From contig JAPPFD010000008.1 in assembly GCA_028823995.1 (NCBI GenBank), forward strand, positions 1 to 64,000: DNA of 64,000 nucleotides, in the 5' to 3' direction. Shown here in pieces: positions 43,250 through 51,707 of the stretch. Positions within the stretch are counted from its first letter, which is position 1. Each line of letters opens with the position of its first letter. The position numbers and the translations under genes are program-made. The notes below the pieces were generated by a model. It searched no databases and was not told the DNA's origin. It saw nothing but the letters and a program-made list of their open reading frames with translations. This stretch comes from a bacterium (GTDB lineage Bacteria; Actinomycetota; Acidimicrobiia; Spongiisociales; ZC4RG35).

Positions 43250-44728
43250 ATGAACAACTTCACGGTCACCCCTTCCCTCGACGAATACCTGGACCTGGCC
43301 GCCCGCTGCCGGGTGGTGCCCGTGGCGGTCGACCTGATCGGCGACCGGGAGACTCCCCTCACGGTCTTCCAGAAGCTGGCAACAGACCAACCGGGGTTCC
43401 TCCTCGAGTCGGTGGAGGGAGGAGAGCGCTGGGCGCGCTGGTCGTTCGTGGGGTGGGACCCGGCCTTCATTCTCACCGCCCGGGACGGTGAGTGTGAGAT
43501 AACCGGATCCGACGTCGAGCTGCCGGAGGGAGACCCCCTGGAGGTGCTGGAGGAGTTGCACCGACAGTTCGCCCTGCCCGAGATGCCCGAGTTCCCGCCG
43601 CTCTATTCGGGGATGGTGGGATACCTGGGATATGACTGTGTCCGCTACGTGGAGCATCTGCCCGACCGGCCTCCTGACGACCGGGGGCTCCCCGAGATGC
43701 TGTGGCACTTCCTGGGCGGGCTGGCGGCGATCGACCGCTTTTCACAGACCATCACCCTGATGAGGAACATCTATGTGGGCGAGGACCCGGCGGCCGACTA
43801 CCGGGAAGCCGTCGACCTGCTGTCCCGGGATGCGGCCCGCCTGGCGGCGCCCCACCAGTACGAGCTTCAACCGGTGGTGCCCGAGTTGCCGCCCACCCCG
43901 CCCTTCGTCTCCACGTTCACCCGTCCCGAGTACGAGGCGGCGGTGGTGAAGGCCCGCGACTACGTGTGGGCCGGCGACGTTTTCCAGGTGCTCCCCAGCC
44001 AGCGGCTCACGGTGCCCTTCTCGGGGGACAGTTTCGACATCTACCGGGCGCTCCGGCTCATCAACCCTTCCCCCTACCTGTTCTACTTGCGGTCGTCCGA
44101 AGTGGAGATCGTAGGGTCGTCACCGGAGTTGATGACCCGGGTTCGGGACGGGAAGGTTTACTCCCGTCCCATCGCCGGGACCCGTCCCCGGGGGGCCGAC
44201 CCCGCCGAGGACGCCGCCCTGGCCGAGGAACTACTGGCCGATCCCAAGGAACGGGCCGAGCATGTCATGCTGGTTGACCTGGCCAGAAACGACGTGGGGC
44301 GGGTTTGTGAGTTCGGCACTGTGCAGGTGGACGAGCTGATGGTGATAGAGCGCTACAGCCATGTGATGCACATCGTGTCGGCCGTCTCGGGGACCCTCCG
44401 GGACGATGTGGGTCCCGTGGATGCGCTGAGGGCGACCTTTCCCCACGGGACTGTGTCGGGGGCGCCCAAGGTGCGGGCCATGGAGATCATCGACGAACTG
44501 GAGCCGGTGGCTCGAGGACCGTACGCCGGGGCGGTGGGTTACATCGACTTCTCCGGCACGATGGACACCGCCATCTGCCTGCGCACCGTGATCGTGGCCG
44601 ACGGTTCGGCCTGGGTGCAGGCCGGCGGGGGAGTGGTTGCCGACAGCCAGCCCGGGTTCGAGTACGAAGAGACCATGAACAAGGCTGCGGCCCCCCTGGC
44701 CGCCATCGCCCTGGCTGCCCGTGGCTGA
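43250..44728 (+). CDS. trpE: Anthranilate synthase component I
   Basis: The 492-residue enzyme makes anthranilate from chorismate. The N-terminus has the feedback-site pattern GFLLESVEGGERWARWSF. The chorismate-binding domain has GDVFQVLPSQRLTVP, RPIAGTRPRGA, EHVMLVDLARNDVGRV and FPHGTVSGAPKVRAMEII. No Trp-rich leader peptide is visible upstream. The glutaminase partner (trpG) and trpD are not in the window. It overlaps ygfZ by eight bases. Confidence 0.95.
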   Translation: MNNFTVTPSLDEYLDLAARCRVVPVAVDLIGDRETPLTVFQKLATDQPGFLLESVEGGERWARWSFVGWDPAFILTARDGECEITGSDVELPEGDPLEVLEELHRQFALPEMPEFPPLYSGMVGYLGYDCVRYVEHLPDRPPDDRGLPEMLWHFLGGLAAIDRFSQTITLMRNIYVGEDPAADYREAVDLLSRDAARLAAPHQYELQPVVPELPPTPPFVSTFTRPEYEAAVVKARDYVWAGDVFQVLPSQRLTVPFSGDSFDIYRALRLINPSPYLFYLRSSEVEIVGSSPELMTRVRDGKVYSRPIAGTRPRGADPAEDAALAEELLADPKERAEHVMLVDLARNDVGRVCEFGTVQVDELMVIERYSHVMHIVSAVSGTLRDDVGPVDALRATFPHGTVSGAPKVRAMEIIDELEPVARGPYAGAVGYIDFSGTMDTAICLRTVIVADGSAWVQAGGGVVADSQPGFEYEETMNKAAAPLAAIALAARG

Positions 44729-45686
44729 TCCGGGACTCGGGAGTCCGGTCGCCGCCGGGGCCGCGGTGCCCGACAGCTTCGGGAACGTGACGGCTGAGTA
44801 CCTGGCCCTCCGCAGGGAGTGCGGGCTGGTGCAGGGGCGGTGGGAGGTCGTGTGGGTGGAGGGACCGGATGCGGTCTCGTTTCTTCAGGGCCTGGTCTCG
44901 GCGGACATGGAGGAACTGGCGGAGTGGGGGGTGTGCCGCTCCTTCCTGCTGACTCCCCGGGGCATGGTCCGCTTCTCACTGTGGGTGTTGAAGGAAGGCG
45001 ACAAGCTGGGGCTGGTCTGCAGCCGGGGTGAAGGTCCGGATCTCTCGGAGACCCTCGATTACTACCGGATCCGCATCAAGGCCAAAGTCAGCGTCGACCC
45101 CCGGCCGGTCTCCGCCCTGGTGGGGCCCACCGTTCCTTGGACCGAGACCCTGGAGCAGGGCAGGTGGGAACCCAACGCTGAGAATTTCCGGGCGCCCGCC
45201 CCTCTGGCCGGCGTCCCGCGGGTGTTCTTCACCGGGGAGGCGCCCGAGGGGATCCGGCCGGTGGGAGAGCTTGCCTGGCGGGCGGTGCGGGTGGAGAGTG
45301 GCGAGCCGGACGTGGCCCTGGACCTGGACGAGCGGACCATCCCCCAGGAGACCGGGGAGTTGGCGGACGCGGCGATCTCCTTCGACAAGGGGTGCTACCT
45401 CGGCCAGGAGTTGGCCGCCCGGATCGACAGCCGTGGACGGGTGAACCGCACCCTGCGCGGCCTGGAGGTGAGGACCAATCTCCTCCCTCCCGAAGGAGCG
45501 GACGTGTGGAAGGATGAGCGGAAGGTGGGAAAGATCACTTCCGTGGCGGAGTCCTTGGAGTTGATGGCGCCGGTGGGGCTCTCCCTCATCAGGAGGGGAA
45601 CCGACCCTGGAGACGAGGTTCGGATCCGCTGGCAGGGCGGGGAGGCGCTCGCCCGCGTCCGGGTGCTTCCGATGGTTCCAGGCTGA
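44721..45686 (+). CDS. YgfZ/GcvT-like folate-binding protein
   Basis: The 321-residue protein resembles the aminomethyltransferase fold and carries the YgfZ hallmark KGCYLGQELAARIDSRGRVNR (Cys of K-G-C-Y-x-G-Q-E near residue 223). YgfZ/IBA57 proteins help maintain particular iron-sulfur enzymes using tetrahydrofolate. GTG 44721 overlaps the trpE stop. Placement directly after trpE is unlikely to reflect a shared pathway. Confidence 0.88.
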   Translation: MADPGLGSPVAAGAAVPDSFGNVTAEYLALRRECGLVQGRWEVVWVEGPDAVSFLQGLVSADMEELAEWGVCRSFLLTPRGMVRFSLWVLKEGDKLGLVCSRGEGPDLSETLDYYRIRIKAKVSVDPRPVSALVGPTVPWTETLEQGRWEPNAENFRAPAPLAGVPRVFFTGEAPEGIRPVGELAWRAVRVESGEPDVALDLDERTIPQETGELADAAISFDKGCYLGQELAARIDSRGRVNRTLRGLEVRTNLLPPEGADVWKDERKVGKITSVAESLELMAPVGLSLIRRGTDPGDEVRIRWQGGEALARVRVLPMVPG

Positions 45687-45723
45687 TCGGGGCCTTCCTG
45701 AGCCACATAAAGCCACATTGGTG

Positions 45724-45758
45724 TTGCACACTGCAGACACTCTGCTACTATTGTGCAA
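45724..45758 (+). promoter_or_regulatory. Promoter and operator of the second VapBC pair
   Basis: TTGCAC (45724-45729) and TACTAT (45746-45751) are 16 bases apart. The 7-base inverted repeat TTGCACA (45724-45730) and TGTGCAA (45752-45758) brackets the promoter. The transcript should start within a few bases of ATG 45761, so it is probably leaderless and autoregulated by the antitoxin. Confidence 0.65.
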
Positions 45759-45760
45759 TC

Positions 45761-45982
45761 ATGAAGACCCTTTACCTGCGAAACGTCCCGGATCAGGTGG
45801 CTAGTCGTCTGAAAAACCTGGCGGATCGGGAAGGAATGTCCGTCTCGGCCTTCGCATTGCGAGAACTCTCCTTCATCTCCCGCCGGGCAGACAATGCGGC
45901 CATACTTGCCGACCTCCCTGACCTGCAGATTCCCCGGTCGGAGATTCTGGCGGCTGTGAAAGAAGGGCGCGCCGGTCGGTGA
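45761..45982 (+). CDS. VapB/FitA-like ribbon-helix-helix antitoxin
   Basis: The 73-residue protein has the N-terminal strand LYLRNVPDQVASRLKNLADREGMSVSAFALREL typical of FitA/VapB antitoxins, then a short C-terminal region (ILADLPDLQIPRSEILAAVKEGRAGR) that would bind the toxin. It overlaps the toxin start by four bases. Its promoter has a bracketing inverted repeat, the likely site of autorepression. Confidence 0.88.
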   Translation: MKTLYLRNVPDQVASRLKNLADREGMSVSAFALRELSFISRRADNAAILADLPDLQIPRSEILAAVKEGRAGR

Positions 45983-46362
45983 TCGTGGTCGACGCCTCGG
46001 CGGCGTTGGAGGCGTTGCTTTCGTCAGGCGAAGCTCGTAGAAGGCTTGGCTTGGACTCGGTGGCCGTGCCGCATCTGGTTGATTCGGAGATCTGTCATTC
46101 CTTGCGCCGTCTGTGCAGGCTCGGAACCATCAGCGTCCAGAAAGCCGAGCGGTTACTTGGTGATTGGGCGCGTTTGGGGATACAACGGTTCGGTGTGGTC
46201 GCTCTCCTGGGCCGTATCTGGGAGTTGCGGGACAACCTGACCGCATACGACGCAACCTACGTAGCCCTGGCAGAAGCGCTGGATTGCGCTCTGTTGACCA
46301 CCGATGCCCATCTGGCCCGAGCCCCCGGAGTGCGATGTTCCATAACCGTCCTGCCCGGTTAG
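45979..46362 (+). CDS. VapC-like PIN-domain toxin
   Basis: The 127-residue PIN-domain protein shows VVDASAALEALL (Asp), LVDSEICHSLRR (Glu), and YDATYVALAEALDCALLTTDAHLAR (Asp pair). It should be a Mg-dependent ribonuclease held by the upstream antitoxin. It is related in layout to the pair at 35397-36025, but the sequences differ enough that cross-talk is uncertain. Confidence 0.9.
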   Translation: MIVVDASAALEALLSSGEARRRLGLDSVAVPHLVDSEICHSLRRLCRLGTISVQKAERLLGDWARLGIQRFGVVALLGRIWELRDNLTAYDATYVALAEALDCALLTTDAHLARAPGVRCSITVLPG

Positions 46363-46437
46363 CGGGCTGCCGCCGATGATGGCCGGTTGATCGGAGGAGA
46401 TTCTCCTCCGGCTGGGCCGTTCACCAGAACTTCTACC

Positions 46438-47439
46438 ATGGACGGGGTGATCGATCAAGACTTGGACAAAGAGCAGAAGATCGACCTTTACAGGTCGATG
46501 TATCTGATCCGCAGGTTCGAGGAGCGGGCCGCCCACCTGCGCCAGCAGGGCTTCATTCCCGGGTTCCTGCATCCCTACGTGGGCCAGGAAGGGGTGGCGG
46601 TGGGAGTGTGCGCCGCTCTCGAGGAGGGGGACGTGATCACCAGCACCCACCGCGGCCACGGCCACATGCTGGCCAGGGGCGCCGACCCTGCCAGGATGTA
46701 CGCCGAACTGTACGCCCGCCAGGACGGCTACAACCGGGCCAAGGGGGGATCCTTGCACTTGATCGACGTCGAACTGGGGTTCCTGGGCGCCAATGGCATC
46801 GTGGGCGGAGGAATTCCCCTCGCCACCGGCGCCGCGCTCCAGAAGAAGAGGGAGGGCAGGGGGCGGGTGGCGGTTTCGTTCTTCGGGGACGGCGCCACCA
46901 ACGAGGGGAGCTTCCACGAGTCGTTGAACCTGGCTTCCCTGTGGTCGCTGCCGGTGGTTTACGTGTGCGAGAACAACTTCTACGGGGAGTTCACTCCCCA
47001 GCACAAGCACCAGCCCATCACCGAGATAGCCCGCCGGGCCGACTCCTACGCAATGGAAGGGGTGGTGGTGGAGGGAAACCACGTGCTCGAGATGCGAGAA
47101 GCCACCCTGGCGGCCGTCCAGCGGGCCCGGGCCGGGGAGGGCCCCACGTTGATCGAGGCGAGGACCTATCGCCACCGGGGTCACTACGAAGGAGACATGG
47201 CCCGCTACCGCCCGCCGGGAGAGCTCGAGGAGTGGTTGGCCCGCGATCCGCTTCGTCTGTTCGAGCAACACCTGAGCGCCGAGGGGGTGGAGGACGCCCG
47301 CCTCGATGAAGTGCAAACCGGAGTCGAGGAGACACTGGACGAAGCCGCCCGGTTCGCCGAGGCCAGCCCCCACCCGCTACCCGCTGAGGCCCTCGAGGAC
47401 GTGTACATGGAGCCCCACGACGGGAGGGCGCTCCGATGA
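46438..47439 (+). CDS. Thiamine-dependent dehydrogenase E1 alpha (acetoin/pyruvate dehydrogenase type)
   Basis: The 333-residue subunit has the TPP-binding stretch FFGDGATNEGSFHESLNLAS ending in ENN. It also has GFLHPYVGQEGVAVGVCAAL, STHRGHGHMLARGADP and ARTYRHRGHYEGD, a pattern closest to acetoin dehydrogenase AcoA. E1 decarboxylates a 2-oxo acid or cleaves acetoin and passes the acyl unit to a lipoyl domain. ATG 46438 is preferred over an earlier in-frame start at 46387. It overlaps the beta subunit gene by four bases. Confidence 0.9.
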   Translation: MDGVIDQDLDKEQKIDLYRSMYLIRRFEERAAHLRQQGFIPGFLHPYVGQEGVAVGVCAALEEGDVITSTHRGHGHMLARGADPARMYAELYARQDGYNRAKGGSLHLIDVELGFLGANGIVGGGIPLATGAALQKKREGRGRVAVSFFGDGATNEGSFHESLNLASLWSLPVVYVCENNFYGEFTPQHKHQPITEIARRADSYAMEGVVVEGNHVLEMREATLAAVQRARAGEGPTLIEARTYRHRGHYEGDMARYRPPGELEEWLARDPLRLFEQHLSAEGVEDARLDEVQTGVEETLDEAARFAEASPHPLPAEALEDVYMEPHDGRALR

Positions 47440-48437
47440 GGAGTCTCCCCTACCGGGACGCAATCCGCGAGGCGCTGATCGAGGAGATGGAGAGGGACCC
47501 CGATGTGATCCTGATCGGAGAGGACATAGGAGAGGCGGGCGGGGCCTTCGGGGTAACCAGACGTCTCCAGAGACAGTTCGGGCCGGATCGCGTTTACGAC
47601 ACTCCCATCTCCGAGGAAGCCATCGTCGGCGCGGCGGTGGGCGCCGCCCTGGTGGGGGCGCGTCCGGTGGTGGAGGTCATGTTCGGGGACTTCGTGACCC
47701 TGGCCATGGACATGCTGGTCAACCAGGCGGCCAAGACCTGCTACATGACCGGGGGAAGGATCGGGGCGCCGGTGACCGTCAGGATGGTGACCGGCACTGC
47801 GGGGGCCACCGCCGGACAGCACTCCCAGAGCCTCGAGGCCTGGTTTGTCCACACCCCGGGCGTCAAAGTGGTGGCGCCCTCGAACGCCGGGGACGCCAAA
47901 GCCCTCATGAAGGCTGCCATCAGGGACCCCGATCCGGTGATGGTCTTCGAGCACAAGTTGCTCTATGGGCGCCGCGACCCGGTCCCCGACCAGGTCGATC
48001 CGTTGCCGCTGGGTGTGGGAAGGGTGGTCCGGGAGGGAGACGACGTCACGGTGGTCTCCTATCTTCACACGCTCTATGCGGCACTGGAGGCAGCGGAGAG
48101 TCTCGAGGCCGAGGGCATCTCCGTTGAGGTGCTGGATCCTCGTTCGCTGGTTCCCTTCGACCGGGGGCTGTTGGCCTCCTCGCTCCGGAAGACCGGGCGG
48201 CTGGTGGTGGCGCACGAGGCGCCGGGCCGGGGAGGGGTGGGAGCGGAGATCGCCGCGATGGCCGCAGAGGAGATGTGGGATTGCCTCCGGGCACCGGTGG
48301 TCCGGGTGTGCGGGAGGAACACGCCCATGCCCTACGCGCCGGAGATGGAAGGGTTTGTCATCCCCGACGCCGAACGGATCGCCGACGGCATCCGGGCCAC
48401 AGTGAAGCGACCGACCGCCCGCCGGCAGTCGTTCTGA
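47436..48437 (+). CDS. Thiamine-dependent dehydrogenase E1 beta (acetoin/pyruvate dehydrogenase type)
   Basis: The 333-residue beta subunit has RDAIREALIEEMERDPDVILIGEDIGEAGGAFG, VYDTPISEEAIVGAAVGAAL and FGDFVTLAMDMLVNQAAK, then a transketolase C-terminal domain with EVLDPRSLVPFD. It pairs with the alpha subunit to form the active site. It is followed after 40 bases by a free lipoyl-domain gene. Confidence 0.92.
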   Translation: MRSLPYRDAIREALIEEMERDPDVILIGEDIGEAGGAFGVTRRLQRQFGPDRVYDTPISEEAIVGAAVGAALVGARPVVEVMFGDFVTLAMDMLVNQAAKTCYMTGGRIGAPVTVRMVTGTAGATAGQHSQSLEAWFVHTPGVKVVAPSNAGDAKALMKAAIRDPDPVMVFEHKLLYGRRDPVPDQVDPLPLGVGRVVREGDDVTVVSYLHTLYAALEAAESLEAEGISVEVLDPRSLVPFDRGLLASSLRKTGRLVVAHEAPGRGGVGAEIAAMAAEEMWDCLRAPVVRVCGRNTPMPYAPEMEGFVIPDAERIADGIRATVKRPTARRQSF

Positions 48438-48477
48438 CCGCAGGCGATCGCATACCTTAGGAGAAGGGAGAACCCAG

Positions 48478-48711
48478 ATGGCCAAGAGCATCCTGATGCC
48501 CAAGTGGGGCCTGACCATGGAGGAGGGGACCGTGGTGGCATGGGAGATTGAAGTGGGAGACGAGGTCGAGGTCGGGGATGTGATCGCGGTGGTGGAGACC
48601 GAGAAGGTGGAGGTGGACCTGGAGTCGCCTGAAGCGGGGACGGTCGTGCAGATACTGGTGCCGGAAGGAGAGACGGTCGAGGTCGGCGCGGTGCTGGTGA
48701 CAGTGGAGTGA
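48478..48711 (+). CDS. Stand-alone lipoyl/biotinyl attachment domain protein
   Basis: Only 77 residues, consisting of one lipoyl domain: ILMPKWGLTMEEGTVVAWEIEVGD, the modification site VVETEKVEVDLESP (lysine after E-T-E) and the C-terminal EGETVEVGAVLVTVE. The E2 protein of such complexes normally has this domain followed by a subunit-binding and an acyltransferase domain; both are missing, and the stop is clean. GGAGAA lies about seven bases before ATG. It likely serves as a mobile carrier for the E1 upstream. A fusion broken by a frameshift is unlikely because the next gene is an unrelated SDR. Confidence 0.85.
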   Translation: MAKSILMPKWGLTMEEGTVVAWEIEVGDEVEVGDVIAVVETEKVEVDLESPEAGTVVQILVPEGETVEVGAVLVTVE

Positions 48712-48730
48712 TCCCTGGGAAGGAGAAGGC

Positions 48731-49507
48731 ATGAAAGCAGGAGCCGAGGGGACGAACCTGTCCGGGCAGGTGGCGATCGTCACCGGTGGCGCCCGGGCCA
48801 TAGGGCGTGAGATCGCCGAGAAGCTGGCCTCCCGGGGTGCGGCCGTGGAGATCTTCGACCTGGCCGCGGCCGCCCAGACCGTGGAAGCCATCCGGGCCGA
48901 GGGCGGACGGGCGGAGTCGCAACTCCTGGACGTCACCGATGAGGAGGGGGTCAGGGACGCCGTCCGGCAGGTGGTCGACCGAAACGGCCGGGTGGACATA
49001 CTGATCAACAACGCGGGACTCTTCGCCGGGATTGCGCGCCGACCATTCTGGGAGATCGACCTGGCCGAATGGCGCCGGGTGATGGAAGTCAACGTGGACT
49101 CGATCTTCCTTCTCTGCCGGGAGGTCCTGGAGCCGATGAAGGCCTCGGGCGGGGGACGGGTTGTGAACCTCTCGTCAAACGTGATCACCTTCGGCATGGC
49201 CGACCTGATGCACTACGTTGCTTCCAAGGGGGCGGTGTCGGTGATGACCCGCAGTCTTGCCAGGGAGATGGGCCCGTTCGGCATCGCGGTCAACGCGGTC
49301 GGACCCGGCCTGGTCACCACCGAGATCACCACCGCCGAGATTTCCGAGAAGTACCTGCGGCTGGTGGCCGAGGGCCAGATGCTCACTGAGCCGATTCTTC
49401 CCGCCGACATCGCCGACGCCGTGGTCTTTCTGGCCTCGCCGGCCGGGAGGATGATCACCGGACAGACCCTGTTCGTGAACGGGGGCGCCACCGCCGGGGG
49501 AGTGTGA
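48731..49507 (+). CDS. Short-chain dehydrogenase/reductase
   Basis: The 258-residue classical SDR has the NAD(P) loop TGGARAIG (about residues 18-25), NNAG, the catalytic Ser in NLSSN, Y-x-x-x-K in YVASK and the C-terminal ITGQTLFVNGG. It oxidises or reduces a small hydroxy/oxo compound, and an Asp after the second strand (IFDLA) suggests NAD. It lies 19 bases after the lipoyl gene and overlaps the next gene by four bases. Confidence 0.9.
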   Translation: MKAGAEGTNLSGQVAIVTGGARAIGREIAEKLASRGAAVEIFDLAAAAQTVEAIRAEGGRAESQLLDVTDEEGVRDAVRQVVDRNGRVDILINNAGLFAGIARRPFWEIDLAEWRRVMEVNVDSIFLLCREVLEPMKASGGGRVVNLSSNVITFGMADLMHYVASKGAVSVMTRSLAREMGPFGIAVNAVGPGLVTTEITTAEISEKYLRLVAEGQMLTEPILPADIADAVVFLASPAGRMITGQTLFVNGGATAGGV

Positions 49508-50292
49508 TGAAGTACTCGATCAGTCTCCAGTTCATGTGGGCTGATCTCCCGTTCGCAGACCGGGTGCGGAAGGCTGCGTCCCACGGTTTCGACCAGGTCG
49601 ACCTCTGGGATTGGACAGACCTGGACTTAGACGGGCTCGCCGAGACCTGTCGGACCGAGGGCGTGGCCCTGGGAAGCTTCTTCGGGCACCGGGGATCCGG
49701 GTTGGCCGACCCCTCCCAGCGGGGCCGGGTGCTCGAGGAACTCTCCGCCTCGGTGGAGGCGGCCCGCCGGGTCGGCGCCTCCCAGTTGCACACCTTCAGC
49801 GACGGCATCGGGCCCGGCGGGGTGATCCGAAAGCCGCCGCCCCTTGGCTGGGAGGCCCGCTACCAGTCCTGTGTGGAGGGACTGGCCGAGGCGGTGAAAC
49901 TGGTGGAGGGAACCGGGATCACCCTGGTGGTGGAGGCGATCAACAACATCTACGTTCCCGGGTATTTCTGGAATGAGGTGGGGATCACCCTGGCGATGTG
50001 TCGGGCCGTCGACCATCCCCAGGTGCGGCTGGCGTTCGACTGCTTCCACCAGCAGCTCTCCGGGGGACGGCTGACCGACCACCTGAGGGAGGCCCTACCG
50101 TGGATGGCCCGCTTCGACGTGGCTGACGTTCCCGGGCGGGGAGAGCCGGGCACCGGGGAGATCAACTTCGCGCATCTGCGGGGAGTTTTGGAGTCCGAGG
50201 GATATGACGGGTTGATCTCCTTCGAAGTGGATCCGGCGGGCGGGGACAGCGACGGCGCGGTCCGGGCGTGCCGCGAGCTGTTCGGTTTCTGA
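49504..50292 (+). CDS. Hydroxypyruvate isomerase-like TIM-barrel protein
   Basis: The 262-residue protein matches the AP-endonuclease-2/xylose-isomerase-like barrel, near Hyi. It has YSISLQFMWADLPFADRVRKAASHGF, the metal ligands in VVEAINN (Glu), FDCFHQQ (Asp, His), FDVADVPGRGEPGTGEINF (Asp) and ISFEVDP (Glu). Hyi interconverts hydroxypyruvate and tartronate semialdehyde; related proteins isomerise or epimerise ketoses. The start used, GTG 49504, is followed directly by ATG 49507. Its partner SDR could reduce or make the semialdehyde. Confidence 0.85.
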   Translation: MMKYSISLQFMWADLPFADRVRKAASHGFDQVDLWDWTDLDLDGLAETCRTEGVALGSFFGHRGSGLADPSQRGRVLEELSASVEAARRVGASQLHTFSDGIGPGGVIRKPPPLGWEARYQSCVEGLAEAVKLVEGTGITLVVEAINNIYVPGYFWNEVGITLAMCRAVDHPQVRLAFDCFHQQLSGGRLTDHLREALPWMARFDVADVPGRGEPGTGEINFAHLRGVLESEGYDGLISFEVDPAGGDSDGAVRACRELFGF

Positions 50293-50343
50293 CGCCCCCA
50301 ACCCCGCTCCGGTGCCTTTGGTGGATTCGTAGTATTGGCGGCC

Positions 50344-51102
50344 ATGCTGGACGAGATCCTTTCCTCCACCCGCCGTCGGATCGCTCGGCTTCGGGAACAA
50401 CCGCGGCCCGATTCTTCCGCCCGCCGCCCGATCCGGGCCTTCGACGACGCCCTGGCCGGCGACGGGCTGGCGGTCATCGGGGAGGTGAAGAGGAAGTCTC
50501 CATCCCGGGGCGTGCTGGCCGAAGGGCTCGACCCGGTGCGCCAGGCCAGGATCTACGAGCAGGCCGGAGCGGCGGCGGTCTCGGTGTTGACCGAGCCGGA
50601 GCACTTCTCCGGCTCCAATCAAGACCTGAGCGCCGTTTCCGAGGCGGTGGGGATCCCGGTGATCCGAAAGGACTTCATCCTCGATACCGCCCAGGTGTGG
50701 GAGTCGCGTCGCATCGGCGCCGACGCCCTGCTGCTGATCGTTGGGATCCTGGCAGATGAGCAGTTGAAGGACCTCCTGGAGGAGACCTCCCGGGCCGGGA
50801 TGGCGGCGCTGGTGGAGGTGCACAATCCGGCGGAGGCGGAGCGGGCGATCGGGGCCGGCGCCCGGGTGGTGGGAGTCAACAACCGTGACCTGCGGGACTT
50901 CACCGTCGACCTGGGAACCGCCCGGCGGGTGGCGCCGTATCTGGCACGGGCTTCGGTGAAGGTGGCGGAGAGCGGCATTCACACCCCCGCCCAGGCTGCG
51001 ATGATGGCCGAGGCGGGTTACGACGCCGTCCTGGTGGGGGAGGCGTTGGTGCGCGCCGGCCGGCCCGGGCAGTTGGTGTCGCAGATGAGGGGGGCGGTCT
51101 GA
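50344..51102 (+). CDS. trpC: Indole-3-glycerol phosphate synthase
   Basis: The 252-residue TIM barrel converts CdRP to indole-glycerol phosphate. It has VIGEVKRKSPSRG (catalytic Lys), VLTEPEHFSGS, IPVIRKDFILD, VVGVNNRDLRDF and KVAESGIHT. ATG 50344 is chosen; TTG 50335 is just upstream. It overlaps trpF by one base. Confidence 0.95.
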   Translation: MLDEILSSTRRRIARLREQPRPDSSARRPIRAFDDALAGDGLAVIGEVKRKSPSRGVLAEGLDPVRQARIYEQAGAAAVSVLTEPEHFSGSNQDLSAVSEAVGIPVIRKDFILDTAQVWESRRIGADALLLIVGILADEQLKDLLEETSRAGMAALVEVHNPAEAERAIGAGARVVGVNNRDLRDFTVDLGTARRVAPYLARASVKVAESGIHTPAQAAMMAEAGYDAVLVGEALVRAGRPGQLVSQMRGAV

Positions 51103-51707
51103 TGGTGTGGGTGAAGGTGTGCGGGATCTCCCAGATTGCGGACCTCGAGGCGGCGGTGGCGGCGGGCGCCGACGCGGTCGGGCTGGTTCTTGCCCCCGGC
51201 ACCCCGCGTTGCATCACCGTCGAACGGGCCAGGGCCCTGGCCGAGCATTCTCCGATTCCCGGGATTGTGGTGACGGTGGATGAGAGCCCCGGGGACCTGG
51301 TGGAGTTGGCCGATCGGATCGGTGCGGGGGGCGTGCAGCCCCATGGGGAGCATCAGGCCGAGGCAGCCGAGGCGGGGGTTCGCAACGGGCTGATGGTGCT
51401 CAGGCCGGTGAGGGTGGGCTCTGCGGGGGTCTCGGTGGACCACGTGCCCGGGTCCCAGATTCCCATTCTCGACACCGCCGACGCCCGCCGGCACGGCGGC
51501 ACGGGCCGGACCTTCGACCACGACGCCCTGCCGCCCCTCCAGCGGAGGTGGGTCCTGGCCGGGGGAATGGGTCCCCACAACGTTGCGGAGGCGATTCAAA
51601 AGCTGCAACCATGGGGCGTGGACGCCTCCTCCCATCTAGAGTCGGAGTTGGGAGTGAAGGATCCCGCTCGTATACAGGCGTTCGTGAGAGAGGCCAAAGG
51701 ACAATGA
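51102..51707 (+). CDS. trpF: Phosphoribosylanthranilate isomerase
   Basis: The 201-residue barrel has the catalytic Cys in [35 protein letters not shown], a shifted catalytic-Asp region [20 protein letters not shown] and [15 protein letters not shown] with a phosphate site. It converts PRA to CdRP. It overlaps trpB by four bases. Confidence 0.93.
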   Translation: MVWVKVCGISQIADLEAAVAAGADAVGLVLAPGTPRCITVERARALAEHSPIPGIVVTVDESPGDLVELADRIGAGGVQPHGEHQAEAAEAGVRNGLMVLRPVRVGSAGVSVDHVPGSQIPILDTADARRHGGTGRTFDHDALPPLQRRWVLAGGMGPHNVAEAIQKLQPWGVDASSHLESELGVKDPARIQAFVREAKGQ

